Positions 7,890 to 17,481 of a stretch of DNA of 64,000 bases are shown in pieces (the first letter of the stretch is position 1; each line of letters begins with the position of its first letter). The DNA is taken from contig NZ_JAAVUP010000006.1 of the NCBI RefSeq assembly GCF_012163135.1, positions 96,387 through 160,386 on the forward strand, given 5' to 3'. The notes beneath the pieces were generated by a model that did no database searches, was not told the origin of the DNA, and worked only from the letters and a program-made list of their open reading frames with translations. The translations under genes and the position numbers were made by a program. Origin of the DNA: Neoroseomonas oryzicola. GTDB taxonomy: Bacteria; Pseudomonadota; Alphaproteobacteria; Acetobacterales; Acetobacteraceae.

Positions 7890-9118
7890 CGCAGCAGACC
7901 AAGGACATGCCCGGCCGCGGCTTCGGCGCGCTGGCCGGCATCCGCGTGCTGGACCTGACGGCCGTGCTGATGGGTCCCTTCTGCACGCAGATCCTCGCCG
8001 ACCACGGCGCAGAGGTGATCAAGGTCGAAAGCCCCGAAGGCGACACGACGCGCCAGCTGCCGGTCTCCCGGGCGCCGGGGCTGGGGGCGATGTTCTACAA
8101 TCTCAACCGGGGCAAGCGCGGCCTGGCGCTCGACCTGAAGCGCCCCGAGGCGCGTGCCGCCCTGCTGCGCCTCGCGGAATCCGCCGACGTCTTCATCCAC
8201 GCCATGCGATCGGACGCGATCGCGCGCCTCGGCCTCACCTATGCCGACATCGCGGCGGTGAACCCGCGCATCGTCTATGCGAATGTCTACGGCTTCTCGC
8301 GCCGCGGGCCCTATGCCAAGGGCCCGGCCTATGACGACACCATCCAGGCGATGTCGGGCATGGCGGCGCTGCAGGGGCGGATGCTCGGCGCGCCGTCCTA
8401 TTCGGCGACGCTGGTCGCGGACAAGGTCTCGGGCCTCACCGCGCTTTACGCCGTGCTGATGGCGCTGCTGCACCGCGCCCGCACCGGCGAGGGCCAGGAG
8501 ATCGAGGTCGCGATGTTCGAGACCATGGCGAACTTCGTGCTGACCGATCACATCAACGGCGCGTTGTTCGATCCGCCGGAGGGCGAGCCCGTCTATTCGC
8601 GCGCCGCCTCCCCCAACCGCCGTCCCTACCGCACCTCGGATGGCTGGGTCGCGGCGCTGATCTACACCGACAAGCATTGGCGCGCCTTCCTCGACGTCGC
8701 GGGCCAGCCCGCCTGGGCGAAGGACCCGCGCTTCGCCACGCTGAAGGACCGCGCCAAGGTGATCGACGAGGTCTATGCCCGCATCGGCGAGACGCTCGTC
8801 GCGCGCAGCACCGCCGAATGGCTCGACGCCTTCGCCCGCGCCGAGATCCCGGCCGCCCCCGTCAACGAGACCTCCGCCCTGCTGCGCGACCCGCATCTCG
8901 AGGCCGTCGGCTTCTTCACCGCGCAGGAAACCCCGCTCGGCACCGTCCGATTCCCGGGCATGCCGGCCTGGTTCTCCCGCACCCCCGGGCAGATCACCAA
9001 CCCCGCACCGGCGCTCGGCGCCGACGGCCGCGCCGTGCTGGCCGAAGGCGGCTTCACCGAGGCCGAGATCGACGCCCTGCGCGCCTCCGGCGCCCTTGTC
9101 CTGCCGGAGGCGTCGTGA
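7886..9118 (+). CDS. CaiB/BaiF (class III) CoA-transferase
   Basis: A 410-residue class III CoA-transferase. The N-terminal Rossmann part starts [20 protein letters not shown] (18-37) and continues with [24 protein letters not shown] (147-159) contains Asp150, aligned with the catalytic aspartate that forms the acyl anhydride in formyl-CoA transferase. These enzymes make interlocked dimers and transfer CoA between carboxylates. It lies between the acetyl-CoA-hydrolase-like gene and a second, AMACR-like paralogue with four-base overlaps on both sides, so all act in one pathway. Substrate is not evident from the sequence. Confidence 0.93.
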   Translation: MTQQTKDMPGRGFGALAGIRVLDLTAVLMGPFCTQILADHGAEVIKVESPEGDTTRQLPVSRAPGLGAMFYNLNRGKRGLALDLKRPEARAALLRLAESADVFIHAMRSDAIARLGLTYADIAAVNPRIVYANVYGFSRRGPYAKGPAYDDTIQAMSGMAALQGRMLGAPSYSATLVADKVSGLTALYAVLMALLHRARTGEGQEIEVAMFETMANFVLTDHINGALFDPPEGEPVYSRAASPNRRPYRTSDGWVAALIYTDKHWRAFLDVAGQPAWAKDPRFATLKDRAKVIDEVYARIGETLVARSTAEWLDAFARAEIPAAPVNETSALLRDPHLEAVGFFTAQETPLGTVRFPGMPAWFSRTPGQITNPAPALGADGRAVLAEGGFTEAEIDALRASGALVLPEAS

Positions 9119-10287
9119 GCGCGCCGCGCCAGGGCCCGCTCGCCGGGATCAAGGTGGTGGAGCTCGCCGGCATCGGGCCGGCGCCGATGTGCGCCATGCT
9201 GCTCGCCGATCTCGGCGCGACGGTGCTGCGCATCGACCGTCCGGAGCCGCCAGAACTCGGCATCCCGCGCCCGCTGCGCCACAATCTGATCCTGCGCGGG
9301 CGGCCCTGCCTCGCCCTCGACCTCAAGCGTCCCGAAGGCCGCGACCTGGCGCTGCGCCTGATCGAGGAATCCGACGCGCTGATCGAAGGCTTCCGCCCCG
9401 GCGTGACCGAGCGCCTCGGCCTCGGTCCGGAGGACTGCCTCGCGCGCAATCCACGCCTCGTCTACGGCCGCATGACCGGCTGGGGCCAGCACGGGCCGCT
9501 CGCCCAGGCCGCGGGCCACGACCTCAACTACATCGCGCTGACCGGCGCGCTGGATGCGATCGGCCGCGAGGGGCAGCCCCCGACGCCGCCGCTCAACCTC
9601 GTCGGCGATTTCGGTGGCGGGTCGATGTATCTCGCGGTCGGCATCCTGGCGGCGATCATCTCGGCCCGCACCACGGGGCGGGGCCAGGTGGTCGACGCCG
9701 CCATCGTCGACGGCACCGCCCATCTGATGACCGGCTTCCACGGCCTGCTCGCCGCCGGGCTGTTCAACGCACAGCGCGGCACAAACCTGCTCGACTCCGG
9801 CGCGCCCTTCTACGATTGCTACGAATGCGCGGACGGACGCTGGGTCTCGATCGCGCCCATCGAAGGCCGCTTCCACGCGGAGCTGCTGCAGCGCCTCGGC
9901 ATCGATACGGCAGACTTCCCCGCGCAATCCGACCGCGCCCGCTGGCCCGAGGCGCGCGCGCGCCTCGCCGCCGCGATCCGCACGCGTACGCGCGACGAAT
10001 GGTCCGCGCTGCTCGAAGGCACCGATGCCTGCTTCGCGCCAGTGCTGAGCATGGCCGAGGCCGCGCAACACCCGCACATGCAGGCGCGCGGCACCTATCT
10101 GGAGGTCGATGGCGTCGTCCAGCCCGCCCCGGCGCCGCGCTTCAGCCGCACGCCGCCGGACACGCCGACGCCGCCGCAGCCGGCCGATCCGGCCTCGGCC
10201 GCCGCAGCGCTGGAAGCCTGGCTGCCGGCAGAGGAGATCGCCGCGTGGCTCGCCGCTATTCCAGCCGCAGCCCGCGCGCCTGGATGA
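9115..10287 (+). CDS. Alpha-methylacyl-CoA racemase-like CoA-transferase family protein
   Basis: A 390-residue class III family protein that looks like a racemase rather than a transferase. [12 protein letters not shown] (133-144) and [13 protein letters not shown] (161-173) match the two-base site of alpha-methylacyl-CoA racemase; His135 and Asp165 are 30 residues apart, as are the His126/Asp156 pair described for the mycobacterial enzyme. It would interconvert the 2R and 2S epimers of 2-methyl-branched acyl-CoA. I start it at GTG overlapping the previous stop codon (GTGA), since the frame upstream is only a shadow of the preceding gene. Its 3' end overlaps the convergent tctC gene by about 32 bases. 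With the upstream dehydrogenase it implies degradation of a branched acid. Confidence 0.92.
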   Translation: MSAPRQGPLAGIKVVELAGIGPAPMCAMLLADLGATVLRIDRPEPPELGIPRPLRHNLILRGRPCLALDLKRPEGRDLALRLIEESDALIEGFRPGVTERLGLGPEDCLARNPRLVYGRMTGWGQHGPLAQAAGHDLNYIALTGALDAIGREGQPPTPPLNLVGDFGGGSMYLAVGILAAIISARTTGRGQVVDAAIVDGTAHLMTGFHGLLAAGLFNAQRGTNLLDSGAPFYDCYECADGRWVSIAPIEGRFHAELLQRLGIDTADFPAQSDRARWPEARARLAAAIRTRTRDEWSALLEGTDACFAPVLSMAEAAQHPHMQARGTYLEVDGVVQPAPAPRFSRTPPDTPTPPQPADPASAAAALEAWLPAEEIAAWLAAIPAAARAPG

Positions 10288-11227
10288 AGGCGCCCCACAC
10301 GCGGCTTTCCTCCTCCAGCCGCGCGCGGAGTTCCGCCGCCGTCGAGAACAACGGCTCGAGATCCGCGGCATCGAGCCGCGCCCGCACGCCCGGATCCATC
10401 AGCGCCGTGCGCGTCGCGGCGTTGAGCCGCTGCACCGCCGCGTCCGGCATCCCCGCCGGCCCGACCAGGGCGAACCAGCCCGGGCAGATCGGGCCCGGAT
10501 AGCCGGCCTCGGCCTGGGTCGGCACCTCGGGCAGCACCGGCGTCCGCGCCTCCCGCACCACCGCCAGCGGCACCACCTGTCCGCCACGGATCAGCGGCAG
10601 CGCGATGCCCAGCACCGCCGTCATCGCATCCACCTGGCCCGAGGCCACGGCCGTCATCGCCTGCGGCGACCCGCCGAAGGGCACATGCGTCATTTTCACG
10701 CCGGCGCGCTCGGCCAGCATCTCCATCGCGAGATGCGTCGTGTTGGCGATGCCGGCGGAGGAGAAGGTCAGCTTCTCCGGTTCCACGCGCGCCTTGTCGA
10801 TCATCTGGCGCAGCGTGGTGAAGCCGCTCTGCTTGCTCGCGATGACGACGAAGGCGGTGTTCGTCACCGGCGCGATGTAGGTGAAGTCCTTGAGCGGATC
10901 GTAGGGCAGGTTGCGATAGAGATGCTGGTTGAAGGCCACCATCGACACGCCCGGCAGCATCAGCGTCTGCCCGTCGGGCCGCTGCTGCTTCACATAGGTC
11001 GCGGCGATCGATCCGTTCGCGCCGGGGCGGTTCTCCACCACGATCGGCTGGCCGAGCTCGCGCGCCATGATCTCGGCCATCGAGCGCAGGATGATGTCGC
11101 CCGAGGACCCAGCCGCCTGCGGCATGACCACGCGGATCGGCCCCGAGGGCGACCAAGCCTGCGCCGAAGCAAGCCGCGGCACCAGCAGCGGCAGGACAGG
11201 CAAGGCACGTCGTGTCAGTTTCATCAT
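10256..11227 (-). CDS. Tripartite tricarboxylate transporter substrate-binding protein (Bug/TctC family)
   Basis: A 323-residue periplasmic receptor, with a signal peptide of about 22 residues ([15 protein letters not shown], cleavage near ASA-Q). [20 protein letters not shown] and [15 protein letters not shown] are Bug-family segments. Two ATGs in tandem could start it; no strong ribosome-binding site separates them. It is downstream of the CocE-type hydrolase gene on the same strand with a 17-base gap, and convergent with the AMACR-like gene. No TctA or TctB gene accompanies it. Whether it serves the acyl-CoA cluster or the peptide-hydrolase operon cannot be decided from sequence. Confidence 0.92.
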   Translation of the reverse strand: MMKLTRRALPVLPLLVPRLASAQAWSPSGPIRVVMPQAAGSSGDIILRSMAEIMARELGQPIVVENRPGANGSIAATYVKQQRPDGQTLMLPGVSMVAFNQHLYRNLPYDPLKDFTYIAPVTNTAFVVIASKQSGFTTLRQMIDKARVEPEKLTFSSAGIANTTHLAMEMLAERAGVKMTHVPFGGSPQAMTAVASGQVDAMTAVLGIALPLIRGGQVVPLAVVREARTPVLPEVPTQAEAGYPGPICPGWFALVGPAGMPDAAVQRLNAATRTALMDPGVRARLDAADLEPLFSTAAELRARLEEESRVWGAFIQARGLRLE

Positions 11228-11244
11228 TGGTCGGCCCCCGGCAA

Positions 11245-13080
11245 TCAGGCGGTCAGTCTGGACGGCGCGGCGGCGGGGCGCCAGGGCAGATGCAGGCGCG
11301 ACGCGCCCTGCCCCGTCACCACCGTCAGCAGCGGCGGACGGCCATGCGGATGCTGGCCGATATGGTCGGCGTCGGTGCCGCTGACCGACAGGCGGACACG
11401 GCTGCCGCGCGCGAAGGTCCAGCCGGTCGGCAGCAGCGGGACGCGGATCGTCTCCGCCACGCCCGGCACCATCGGCCGCGCATCGGCGCGCGCGAAGCTG
11501 CGCCAGGGCCAGGTGCAGACATACTCCGGGGGATGCGGCGCCTCGGCGCGATGGATCAGCCGCAGCAGGCCCTCGGTCACGTAGCGCACGGTGCCGTCGG
11601 CCTCGACCTCGCTCAGATAGACCATCAAGGAGGCATCGGGCTCGGAACTCGCGACGGTCAGCTCCGCGATGGCATGCCCGGTCAACGCCATGGCATCGTC
11701 CAGCGACGCGGTGGTCCAGCTCGTCAGCCGCGCTTCGCGCGCCTGCCAGTCGGTATGGTAGGCGCGCGCATCGATGGCGGCGATGCGCTCATAGCGCGTG
11801 CCCGAGCCACTGCCCCAGCGCGGATCGGTGCGATGTGCGACCTGGCCCGGCGCATCGTCGAAGCCGCCGCCGGCGCCGAGCGCAAGCGTCGTCGCCTCGC
11901 CATGCAGCGGCCATTGCGCCGCCGCCTCCCAGGTCTCGGCATGCTGGTGGAAGACGTGCACCGGCGCCTCGGCGGCGAGGCCCGTCTGGCGCTCCATCAG
12001 GTATTCGTCGAAGAAGCGGATCAGTTCCGCGACGAGCGGGAAATCCGGCGTCTCCCCCGCCCGCCAGGGCGAGGTGTTGATCCGCGCCCCATGGTCCCAC
12101 GGCCCCAGCAGCAGGTGTCGCCGGTTCCCCGCCATGGTCAGGTAGCGCGCGATCGCCGCATTGGCGTAGCCCGCCCCGTCCATCCAACCCGAGACGCAGT
12201 AGATCGCGACCTCCGGACGGATGCCCTGCCGGTAGTGGTAGGGCGAGATATTCGCGACCGTGAAGGACGGATCGTAGGGCAACGCCTCGTCGCGATAGGG
12301 GAAGCCGCCGATGAAGGCCGGCTGGCGCACATTGCCCGCATGTTCCTCGAGCGCCGCGCGCAGCAGGCTGCCATCCGTGTCCTCATCCACCGGTGCCGGG
12401 CCGCAGAGCGCCGGATCGGCGAAGTAGGACACGCGGCGCAGCATGTCGCGCCGGTCCTGGTCCATCGCGACCATCAGGTCGTCGTAATCCTGCGCGAGTG
12501 CCGAGAGCAGGATGCCGCCCGGCCAGTAATGATCCGACCAGGTGTCCCACACCGCGAACAGCGGCGCGATCGCCTTGACGGAGGGATGCCCCGTCGAGGC
12601 CAGGAAGTCGCTCGCCGCGCCCGGATAGGAGATCCCCGTCGCGCCGAGCCGCCCGTCGCTCCAGGGCTGCGCCGCCATCCAGTCGGCGATGATCGCGCTG
12701 TCCGCGCGTTCGCGCGGGGAGCGGAAACTGTCGCGCGTGCCGAAGCTCGCCCCCGTGCCGCGCGCATCGACGACGACGAGCGCATAGCCGCGCGGCACGA
12801 AGGCATCGCGGAACTTCGCGGCGTTGGGGCAGGCTTCCGCCGTCGCACCGGGCGCCAGCGCGAAGCGCCGGTAATAGGGCGTGTGGATCAGGATCGCCGG
12901 CAGCGGCCCCGTCGCACCTTCCGGCAGCCAGACATCGACGGCAATGCGCACCCCGTCGGGCATCGGCACGTAGCAGGATACCTGCGGGCGGGGTGGCAGC
13001 GCATACTCGGCGGGACGGTTCGCGAGATAAGCGCTCGGCGGCACGCGCCAGGCGCTGCCATTGGTGTCGGTATCGGCCAT
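11245..13080 (-). CDS. CocE/NonD-family hydrolase (X-Pro dipeptidyl-peptidase S15-like)
   Basis: A 611-residue serine hydrolase. The N-terminal alpha/beta-hydrolase domain has the oxyanion-hole segment AILIHTPYYRR and the nucleophile elbow GISYPG with Ser151; VVVDARGTGASFG is typical for the S15/CocE group. The C-terminal jelly-roll domain spans roughly 380-600. Such enzymes cleave X-Pro peptides, cocaine-like esters or acylated beta-lactam side chains; no signal peptide is visible, so it is probably cytoplasmic. It is the last gene behind a peptide-type ABC importer, 42 bases after the ATPase gene, suggesting that it processes the imported compound. ATG at MADTDTN was chosen; one seven codons earlier is possible. 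Confidence 0.92.
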   Translation of the reverse strand: MADTDTNGSAWRVPPSAYLANRPAEYALPPRPQVSCYVPMPDGVRIAVDVWLPEGATGPLPAILIHTPYYRRFALAPGATAEACPNAAKFRDAFVPRGYALVVVDARGTGASFGTRDSFRSPRERADSAIIADWMAAQPWSDGRLGATGISYPGAASDFLASTGHPSVKAIAPLFAVWDTWSDHYWPGGILLSALAQDYDDLMVAMDQDRRDMLRRVSYFADPALCGPAPVDEDTDGSLLRAALEEHAGNVRQPAFIGGFPYRDEALPYDPSFTVANISPYHYRQGIRPEVAIYCVSGWMDGAGYANAAIARYLTMAGNRRHLLLGPWDHGARINTSPWRAGETPDFPLVAELIRFFDEYLMERQTGLAAEAPVHVFHQHAETWEAAAQWPLHGEATTLALGAGGGFDDAPGQVAHRTDPRWGSGSGTRYERIAAIDARAYHTDWQAREARLTSWTTASLDDAMALTGHAIAELTVASSEPDASLMVYLSEVEADGTVRYVTEGLLRLIHRAEAPHPPEYVCTWPWRSFARADARPMVPGVAETIRVPLLPTGWTFARGSRVRLSVSGTDADHIGQHPHGRPPLLTVVTGQGASRLHLPWRPAAAPSRLTA

Positions 13081-13122
13081 GGCGCGAGGGTGGCCTCGCA
13101 CCCGCGTCGCGTCAAACGGCCA

Positions 13123-14091
13123 TCAGCCGTGCAGGTGGCACGCCACGCCGCCGCCGCCCGCGGCGGAGGTCCAGCGCGGCGCCGTGGTCGAGCACACCGG
13201 CATCGCCTGCGCGCAGCGCGGATGGAAGGGGCAGCCTGGCGGCGGGTTCGCCGCGGAGGGAATCTCTCCCACGATACGTGGCAGCACGCCGCGCTGTGCC
13301 GGGTCCGGCACGGGCGAGGCCTCCCGCAGCATCTTCGCGTAGGGGTGCAGCGGATCGGCCAGCACCCGGCCCGACGGCCCTTCCTCCACGATTCGGCCGA
13401 GATACATCACCGCCACGCGGTCGCAGAACCAGCGCACCACGGACAGGTCGTGGCTGACAAACAGGAAGGACAGCCCGCGCCGTTCGCGCAACTGCTTCAG
13501 CAGCAACAGCACCTGCGCCTGCACCGAGACGTCGAGCGCGCTGACCGGCTCATCCGCCACGATCAGCTCCGGTTCCAACGTCAGCGCGCGCGCGATGCCG
13601 ATGCGCTGCCGCTGCCCGCCGGAGAATTCATGCGGCAGCCGATCCAACGCGCCCGGCGGCAGCCCCACCTCCTCGAGCAGCGCGGCGGCCCGGTCGCGCG
13701 CGTCGCGTCCCGTGGCGATGCCATGCACCCGCATCGGCTCCATCAGCGCGGACCCGATGGTCTGACGCGGATCGAGCGAGGAATAGGGATCCTGGAAGAC
13801 GATCTGCATCTTCCGCCGCAGCGCCTTCAGCGCCGAACCGCGCGCCGAGCGCACATCCTGCCCGCGATAGGTGACCTGCCCCGCATCGGGTTCGATCAGC
13901 CGCAGCAGCGCGCGCGCCGCCGTGGACTTGCCGCAGCCGGATTCACCCACCAGGCCGAAGGCCTCGCCCGGCGCGATGGTGAAGGAGACATCCTCCACCG
14001 CGCGCACGATCACGGTGCGCGGGCGGGGGAACCCCTTGCGCTGCACGAAGTGCTTGCGCAGGCCCTGGACGGAGAGGAGCGGCTCACTCAT
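13123..14091 (-). CDS. Peptide-type ABC transporter ATP-binding protein (DppF/OppF-like)
   Basis: A 322-residue ATPase. Walker A GESGCGKS lies near 49-56, the Q-loop is in [11 protein letters not shown], the signature is FSGGQRQR, Walker B ends VADEP, and the switch histidine is in VSHD. The C-terminal cysteine-containing oligopeptide-transporter extension, [15 protein letters not shown], is present. It energises import together with the second ATPase gene at the other end of the operon. Its start overlaps the end of the permease gene by eight bases. This operon order (ATPase, binding protein, two permeases, ATPase, hydrolase) keeps every subunit needed for an ABC importer. Confidence 0.95.
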   Translation of the reverse strand: MSEPLLSVQGLRKHFVQRKGFPRPRTVIVRAVEDVSFTIAPGEAFGLVGESGCGKSTAARALLRLIEPDAGQVTYRGQDVRSARGSALKALRRKMQIVFQDPYSSLDPRQTIGSALMEPMRVHGIATGRDARDRAAALLEEVGLPPGALDRLPHEFSGGQRQRIGIARALTLEPELIVADEPVSALDVSVQAQVLLLLKQLRERRGLSFLFVSHDLSVVRWFCDRVAVMYLGRIVEEGPSGRVLADPLHPYAKMLREASPVPDPAQRGVLPRIVGEIPSAANPPPGCPFHPRCAQAMPVCSTTAPRWTSAAGGGGVACHLHG

Positions 14092-14962
14092 TGCGCAGCT
14101 TCGGGTCGGTGGCGTCGCGCAGCCCGTCGCCCACCATGTTGAGACCGAGCACCAGCAGCAGGATCGCCATGCCGGGGAAGATCGCGAGCCAGGGGCTGTC
14201 GAGGATGTTCTCGAACCCGTCGCGCGTCATGCCGCCCCAGGTCGGCGTCGGCGGCTTCACGCCAAGACCGATGAAGGACAGCGACGCCTCCACGCGCACC
14301 GCCGTCGCCATCCAGAGCGAGGCCATGACCATCACCTCCGGCAGGATGTTCGGCAGGATGTGGCGGAAGATGATGCGCAGGTGGGAGTAGCCGAGCGCGT
14401 GCCCTGCCTCGACGAAGGCGCGTTCCTTCAGCGCGAGCGTCGGCGCGCGCGCGATGCGCGCAAAGGGCGCGATGGCGGTCAGCGCGATCGCCACAACCAG
14501 GTTCACCAGGTCCGGCCCCAGCAGCGCCACCACGATCAGGCCCAGGATCAATGAGGGGAAGGACAGCAGCACGTCCATCACCTGCATCACGAACAGGTCG
14601 AACCGCCCGCCGATATAGCCGGACACCATGCCGATCGACCCGCCGATGACGCAGGCGACCGCAATGGCCCCGAGCGAAACCGTCAGCGAGATCTGCGCTC
14701 CCCACAGCAGGCGCGACAGGATGTCCCGCCCGAACTGGTCGGTGCCGAGCGGATACTCCCCACCCGGCGGCGCGAGCCGGCTGATGATGTCCTGTTCCGC
14801 CGGATCATGCGGCGCGATCCAGGGCGCGAGGATGGCGGCCAACAGGATCACGAGGCAGATCACAGCCCCGACCAGCGTCGTCGGATTGCTGCGCGCCTTC
14901 CCCAACGCCTTGCGCCAGCCGGACACGCGCTGGATGGCGGGGGCTTCGGCGGTCGCGCTCAT
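14084..14962 (-). CDS. Peptide-type ABC transporter permease (DppC-like)
   Basis: A 292-residue inner-membrane permease. After a cytoplasmic N-terminus, [20 protein letters not shown] forms the first membrane helix, followed by the OppC N-domain ending [15 protein letters not shown] sequence ([15 protein letters not shown]). The coupling loop, about [20 protein letters not shown], contacts the ATPase. Five to six hydrophobic segments are visible. Four-base overlap with the upstream permease and an eight-base overlap with the ATPase show tight translational coupling. It pairs with the DppB-like protein to form the membrane channel. Confidence 0.95.
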   Translation of the reverse strand: MSATAEAPAIQRVSGWRKALGKARSNPTTLVGAVICLVILLAAILAPWIAPHDPAEQDIISRLAPPGGEYPLGTDQFGRDILSRLLWGAQISLTVSLGAIAVACVIGGSIGMVSGYIGGRFDLFVMQVMDVLLSFPSLILGLIVVALLGPDLVNLVVAIALTAIAPFARIARAPTLALKERAFVEAGHALGYSHLRIIFRHILPNILPEVMVMASLWMATAVRVEASLSFIGLGVKPPTPTWGGMTRDGFENILDSPWLAIFPGMAILLLVLGLNMVGDGLRDATDPKLRNE

Positions 14963-15900
14963 GCCTGTTTCACCCGCGGGTCCATCACGCCGTAGAGCAG
15001 GTCGGTCACCAGGTTCACCACGACGATCAGGAAGCAGTAGATCACCATCAGCCCCTGCAGCATGGCGTAGTCACGCTGGTTCAGCGCGCCGACGATGATC
15101 TTCCCCAGGCCCGGCCGGTTGAAGACGATCTCGGTCAGCACCGAATTGCCGATCAGGATGCCGACATACAACCCGACGACGGTGACGACCGGCAGGGAGG
15201 CATTGCGTAGCCCGTGCACCCAGACCACGCGCCGCCAGGGCACCCCCTTCGCGCGCGCGGTGCGGATGTAGTCCTCGCCCAGGGAGTGCAGCATCGCGCT
15301 GCGCGTCACGCGCGTGATGTAGGCCGCCATGGTCAGCCCCAGCGCCACCGCCGGCAGCACCACCTTGTGCAGCCGGTCGCCGAAGTCGGACAGGTCGGCA
15401 TTACCGATCACCGGGAACAGCCGCCAATGCAGCCCGAACAGCAGCAGCAGGTAGATGCCGGACACGAAGACCGGGAAGGACAGGCCGAGCAGCGACAGCA
15501 GCCGCGCCGCCACGTCGATCGCGCGATTGCGGTGCAGCGCCGCCCAGATGCCGACCGGCACGCCGACCACGACGCCAAGGACCATCGACGCCAGCGTCAG
15601 GTCGATGGTGTGCGGCAGCACCGCGCCCACTTCCTCGAGGATCGGCCGGCCGGTGACGAGCGAGGCGCCGAAATTCCCCGTCAGCGCATTGCTGACGAAG
15701 GTCCAGTACTGCACCCACATCGGCTGATCGAGGCCGAGCCGCGTGCGCAGCGCCGCGGCGGCCTCGGCCGTCGCCTGGTCGCCCAGAATCACCAGCGCCG
15801 GGTCGCCGGGCACGATGCGGACGATGATGAAGACCACCGTCAGCACCGCGAGCAGCGTCGGCACGGCCGCGAGCAGCCGCTTGGCGACGAACCAGATCAT
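14959..15900 (-). CDS. Peptide-type ABC transporter permease (DppB-like)
   Basis: A 313-residue inner-membrane permease of the DppB type. It begins with a membrane helix at residues 8-30 (LLAAVPTLLAVLTVVFII) followed by RIVPGDPA, the normal start of this family, and contains the EAA coupling loop ending RTARAKGVPWRRVVWVHGLR. Six membrane segments are visible, ending with FLIVVVNLVTDLLYGVMDPR. It overlaps the DppC-like gene by four bases and follows the binding-protein gene by 19 bases. Confidence 0.95.
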   Translation of the reverse strand: MIWFVAKRLLAAVPTLLAVLTVVFIIVRIVPGDPALVILGDQATAEAAAALRTRLGLDQPMWVQYWTFVSNALTGNFGASLVTGRPILEEVGAVLPHTIDLTLASMVLGVVVGVPVGIWAALHRNRAIDVAARLLSLLGLSFPVFVSGIYLLLLFGLHWRLFPVIGNADLSDFGDRLHKVVLPAVALGLTMAAYITRVTRSAMLHSLGEDYIRTARAKGVPWRRVVWVHGLRNASLPVVTVVGLYVGILIGNSVLTEIVFNRPGLGKIIVGALNQRDYAMLQGLMVIYCFLIVVVNLVTDLLYGVMDPRVKQA

Positions 15901-15919
15901 CGGCCGCCCGCGCCGCCCC

Positions 15920-17461
15920 TCACCGCAGCCGCGAGGCTTCGGTGATCTGCGGGCCGAGGCTCAGCGAGCCGCGGAGCTGATAGCCGTAGTCGACATTGTC
16001 GCGACGGGCGAAGACCAGCAGCGTCTCGATCAGCGGGATGCCGCAGACATTCTCCACCAGCTTGCGCTGCGCCGTCGCCCAGAGCCGGAGCTGTTCGGCC
16101 CGATCGGTCGAGACCCGCGCCGCGTCGATCTCGGCATCGGCCATGCCGCAATGCGAGAAGTTCGTCACGGCGGTCGGCGTGCCGACGATGCTGCGCGAAT
16201 GGTAGAACTGCGTCAGGTAGATGTCCGCGATCGGGAATCGCGCCGCCGAGTAGTAGACCAGCGGCGAGAGATTCTGTCGGATCTGCTGGTGAAAGGTCGC
16301 GTGCTCGACCACCTGCAGGTCGAGCGTGATGCCCGCGCGGCGCAGCTGCTGTTGGATCACCTGCATCGCCGCCAGCATCTCCGGCAGCTGGGTGTGCACC
16401 ACGCGCACCGTCAGCCCGTTCGGATACCCGGCCTCGGCCAGCAGGGCGCGGGCTCGGTTCAGGTCATGCGGCAGCAACCCGTTGTCCGCCGTGAAGCCGA
16501 GGTAGCCGCGCGGCACCAGCGACTGCCCCTCGCGGCTGGTGTCCTGGCCGCGCCAGCGCACCAGCTCCGCCCGGTTCACCGCCATCGCAAGCGCCTGGCG
16601 CACGCGGATGTCGTTGAACGGCGGCTGGGTGACGTTGACGTTGATGATGGCGAGCTCGGCCGGCTCGAACACGTCGACCGTGACGCCCTGCTGCTGGCGC
16701 ACCCGGTTGACCCAGGTCTGGTCCGACCGCCCGTAGTTCAGGTCGAGCTCGCGGTTCTGGAAGGCCAGGTCACGCGAGGCGTCCGAGGGGATGAAGCGGT
16801 AGGAGATCCGCGCGATCTGCGGCGCGCCGCGGAAATAGGCCGGGTTGGCGACGAACTCCGCGCTCTGGTTCGGCGTCACGCGCTCCAGCGCGAAGGGCCC
16901 CGTGCCGATCGGCGCGCGGTTGAAGCCGTCGCCCCGCTCCTCGACCGCGCGGCGGGAGACGATGAAGCCGCCGGCATAGTTGGTGAGGATGCCGAGCAGG
17001 TTCGGCACGTTCTCCTTCAGCACGATGCGCACGGTGTAGGGATCGACCGCCTCGACCGTCTCGATGGCGCGCAGGTCGGCGCTGAAGGCGCTGGTCTGGG
17101 CATTCGCCGCCTTGCGCAGGCTGAACACCACGTCATCCGCGGTCAGCTCGCCGTAATTGCCGTGGAAGCGCACGCCGCGGCGCAGGTGGAAGGTCCAGGT
17201 GCGGCCATCGGCGCTGGTCTCCCAGCGCTCCGCCAGGTCGGGCTCGATCGCGGCGGCGTCGATCGATCCGGGCGGGAAGCGCACCAGCCCGTTGAACATC
17301 CAGGGCATCGGCACGCGATCGATGGTCGAGACGGCGAAATGCGGATCAAGCCGTCCCATGTCCTGCGCCGCCATGCCCACGCGCAGCGTGCCCTGCTGCG
17401 CCATCGCCGCCGGCGCGACCATGGCGAAGGCCGCCGCCAGCAATCCCGCGCGAAGTTTCAT
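15920..17461 (-). CDS. Family-5 ABC transporter substrate-binding protein (DppA-like)
   Basis: A 513-residue periplasmic receptor. The signal peptide runs to about AMA-Q at residue 21 with no lipobox. The mature protein has the family-5 pattern: WTFHLRRGVRFHG, ADDVVFSLRKA and FNDIRVRQALAMAVNR. Ligands of this family include oligopeptides, dipeptides, opines, glutathione and nickel; the sequence alone does not say which. I prefer the ATG at MKLRAG because AGGGAGA lies nine bases upstream. An ATG eight codons earlier overlaps the stop of the upstream ATPase as ATGA and may provide coupling. Confidence 0.93.
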   Translation of the reverse strand: MKLRAGLLAAAFAMVAPAAMAQQGTLRVGMAAQDMGRLDPHFAVSTIDRVPMPWMFNGLVRFPPGSIDAAAIEPDLAERWETSADGRTWTFHLRRGVRFHGNYGELTADDVVFSLRKAANAQTSAFSADLRAIETVEAVDPYTVRIVLKENVPNLLGILTNYAGGFIVSRRAVEERGDGFNRAPIGTGPFALERVTPNQSAEFVANPAYFRGAPQIARISYRFIPSDASRDLAFQNRELDLNYGRSDQTWVNRVRQQQGVTVDVFEPAELAIINVNVTQPPFNDIRVRQALAMAVNRAELVRWRGQDTSREGQSLVPRGYLGFTADNGLLPHDLNRARALLAEAGYPNGLTVRVVHTQLPEMLAAMQVIQQQLRRAGITLDLQVVEHATFHQQIRQNLSPLVYYSAARFPIADIYLTQFYHSRSIVGTPTAVTNFSHCGMADAEIDAARVSTDRAEQLRLWATAQRKLVENVCGIPLIETLLVFARRDNVDYGYQLRGSLSLGPQITEASRLR

Positions 17462-17481
17462 TGTCCCAGTCTCCCTGTTCG

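Noticed and set aside
11212..14142. 976-codon plus-strand open frame over the CocE hydrolase and ABC ATPase
   Set aside because: Composition is the usual Arg/His-rich shadow pattern, and both antisense genes are strongly supported.
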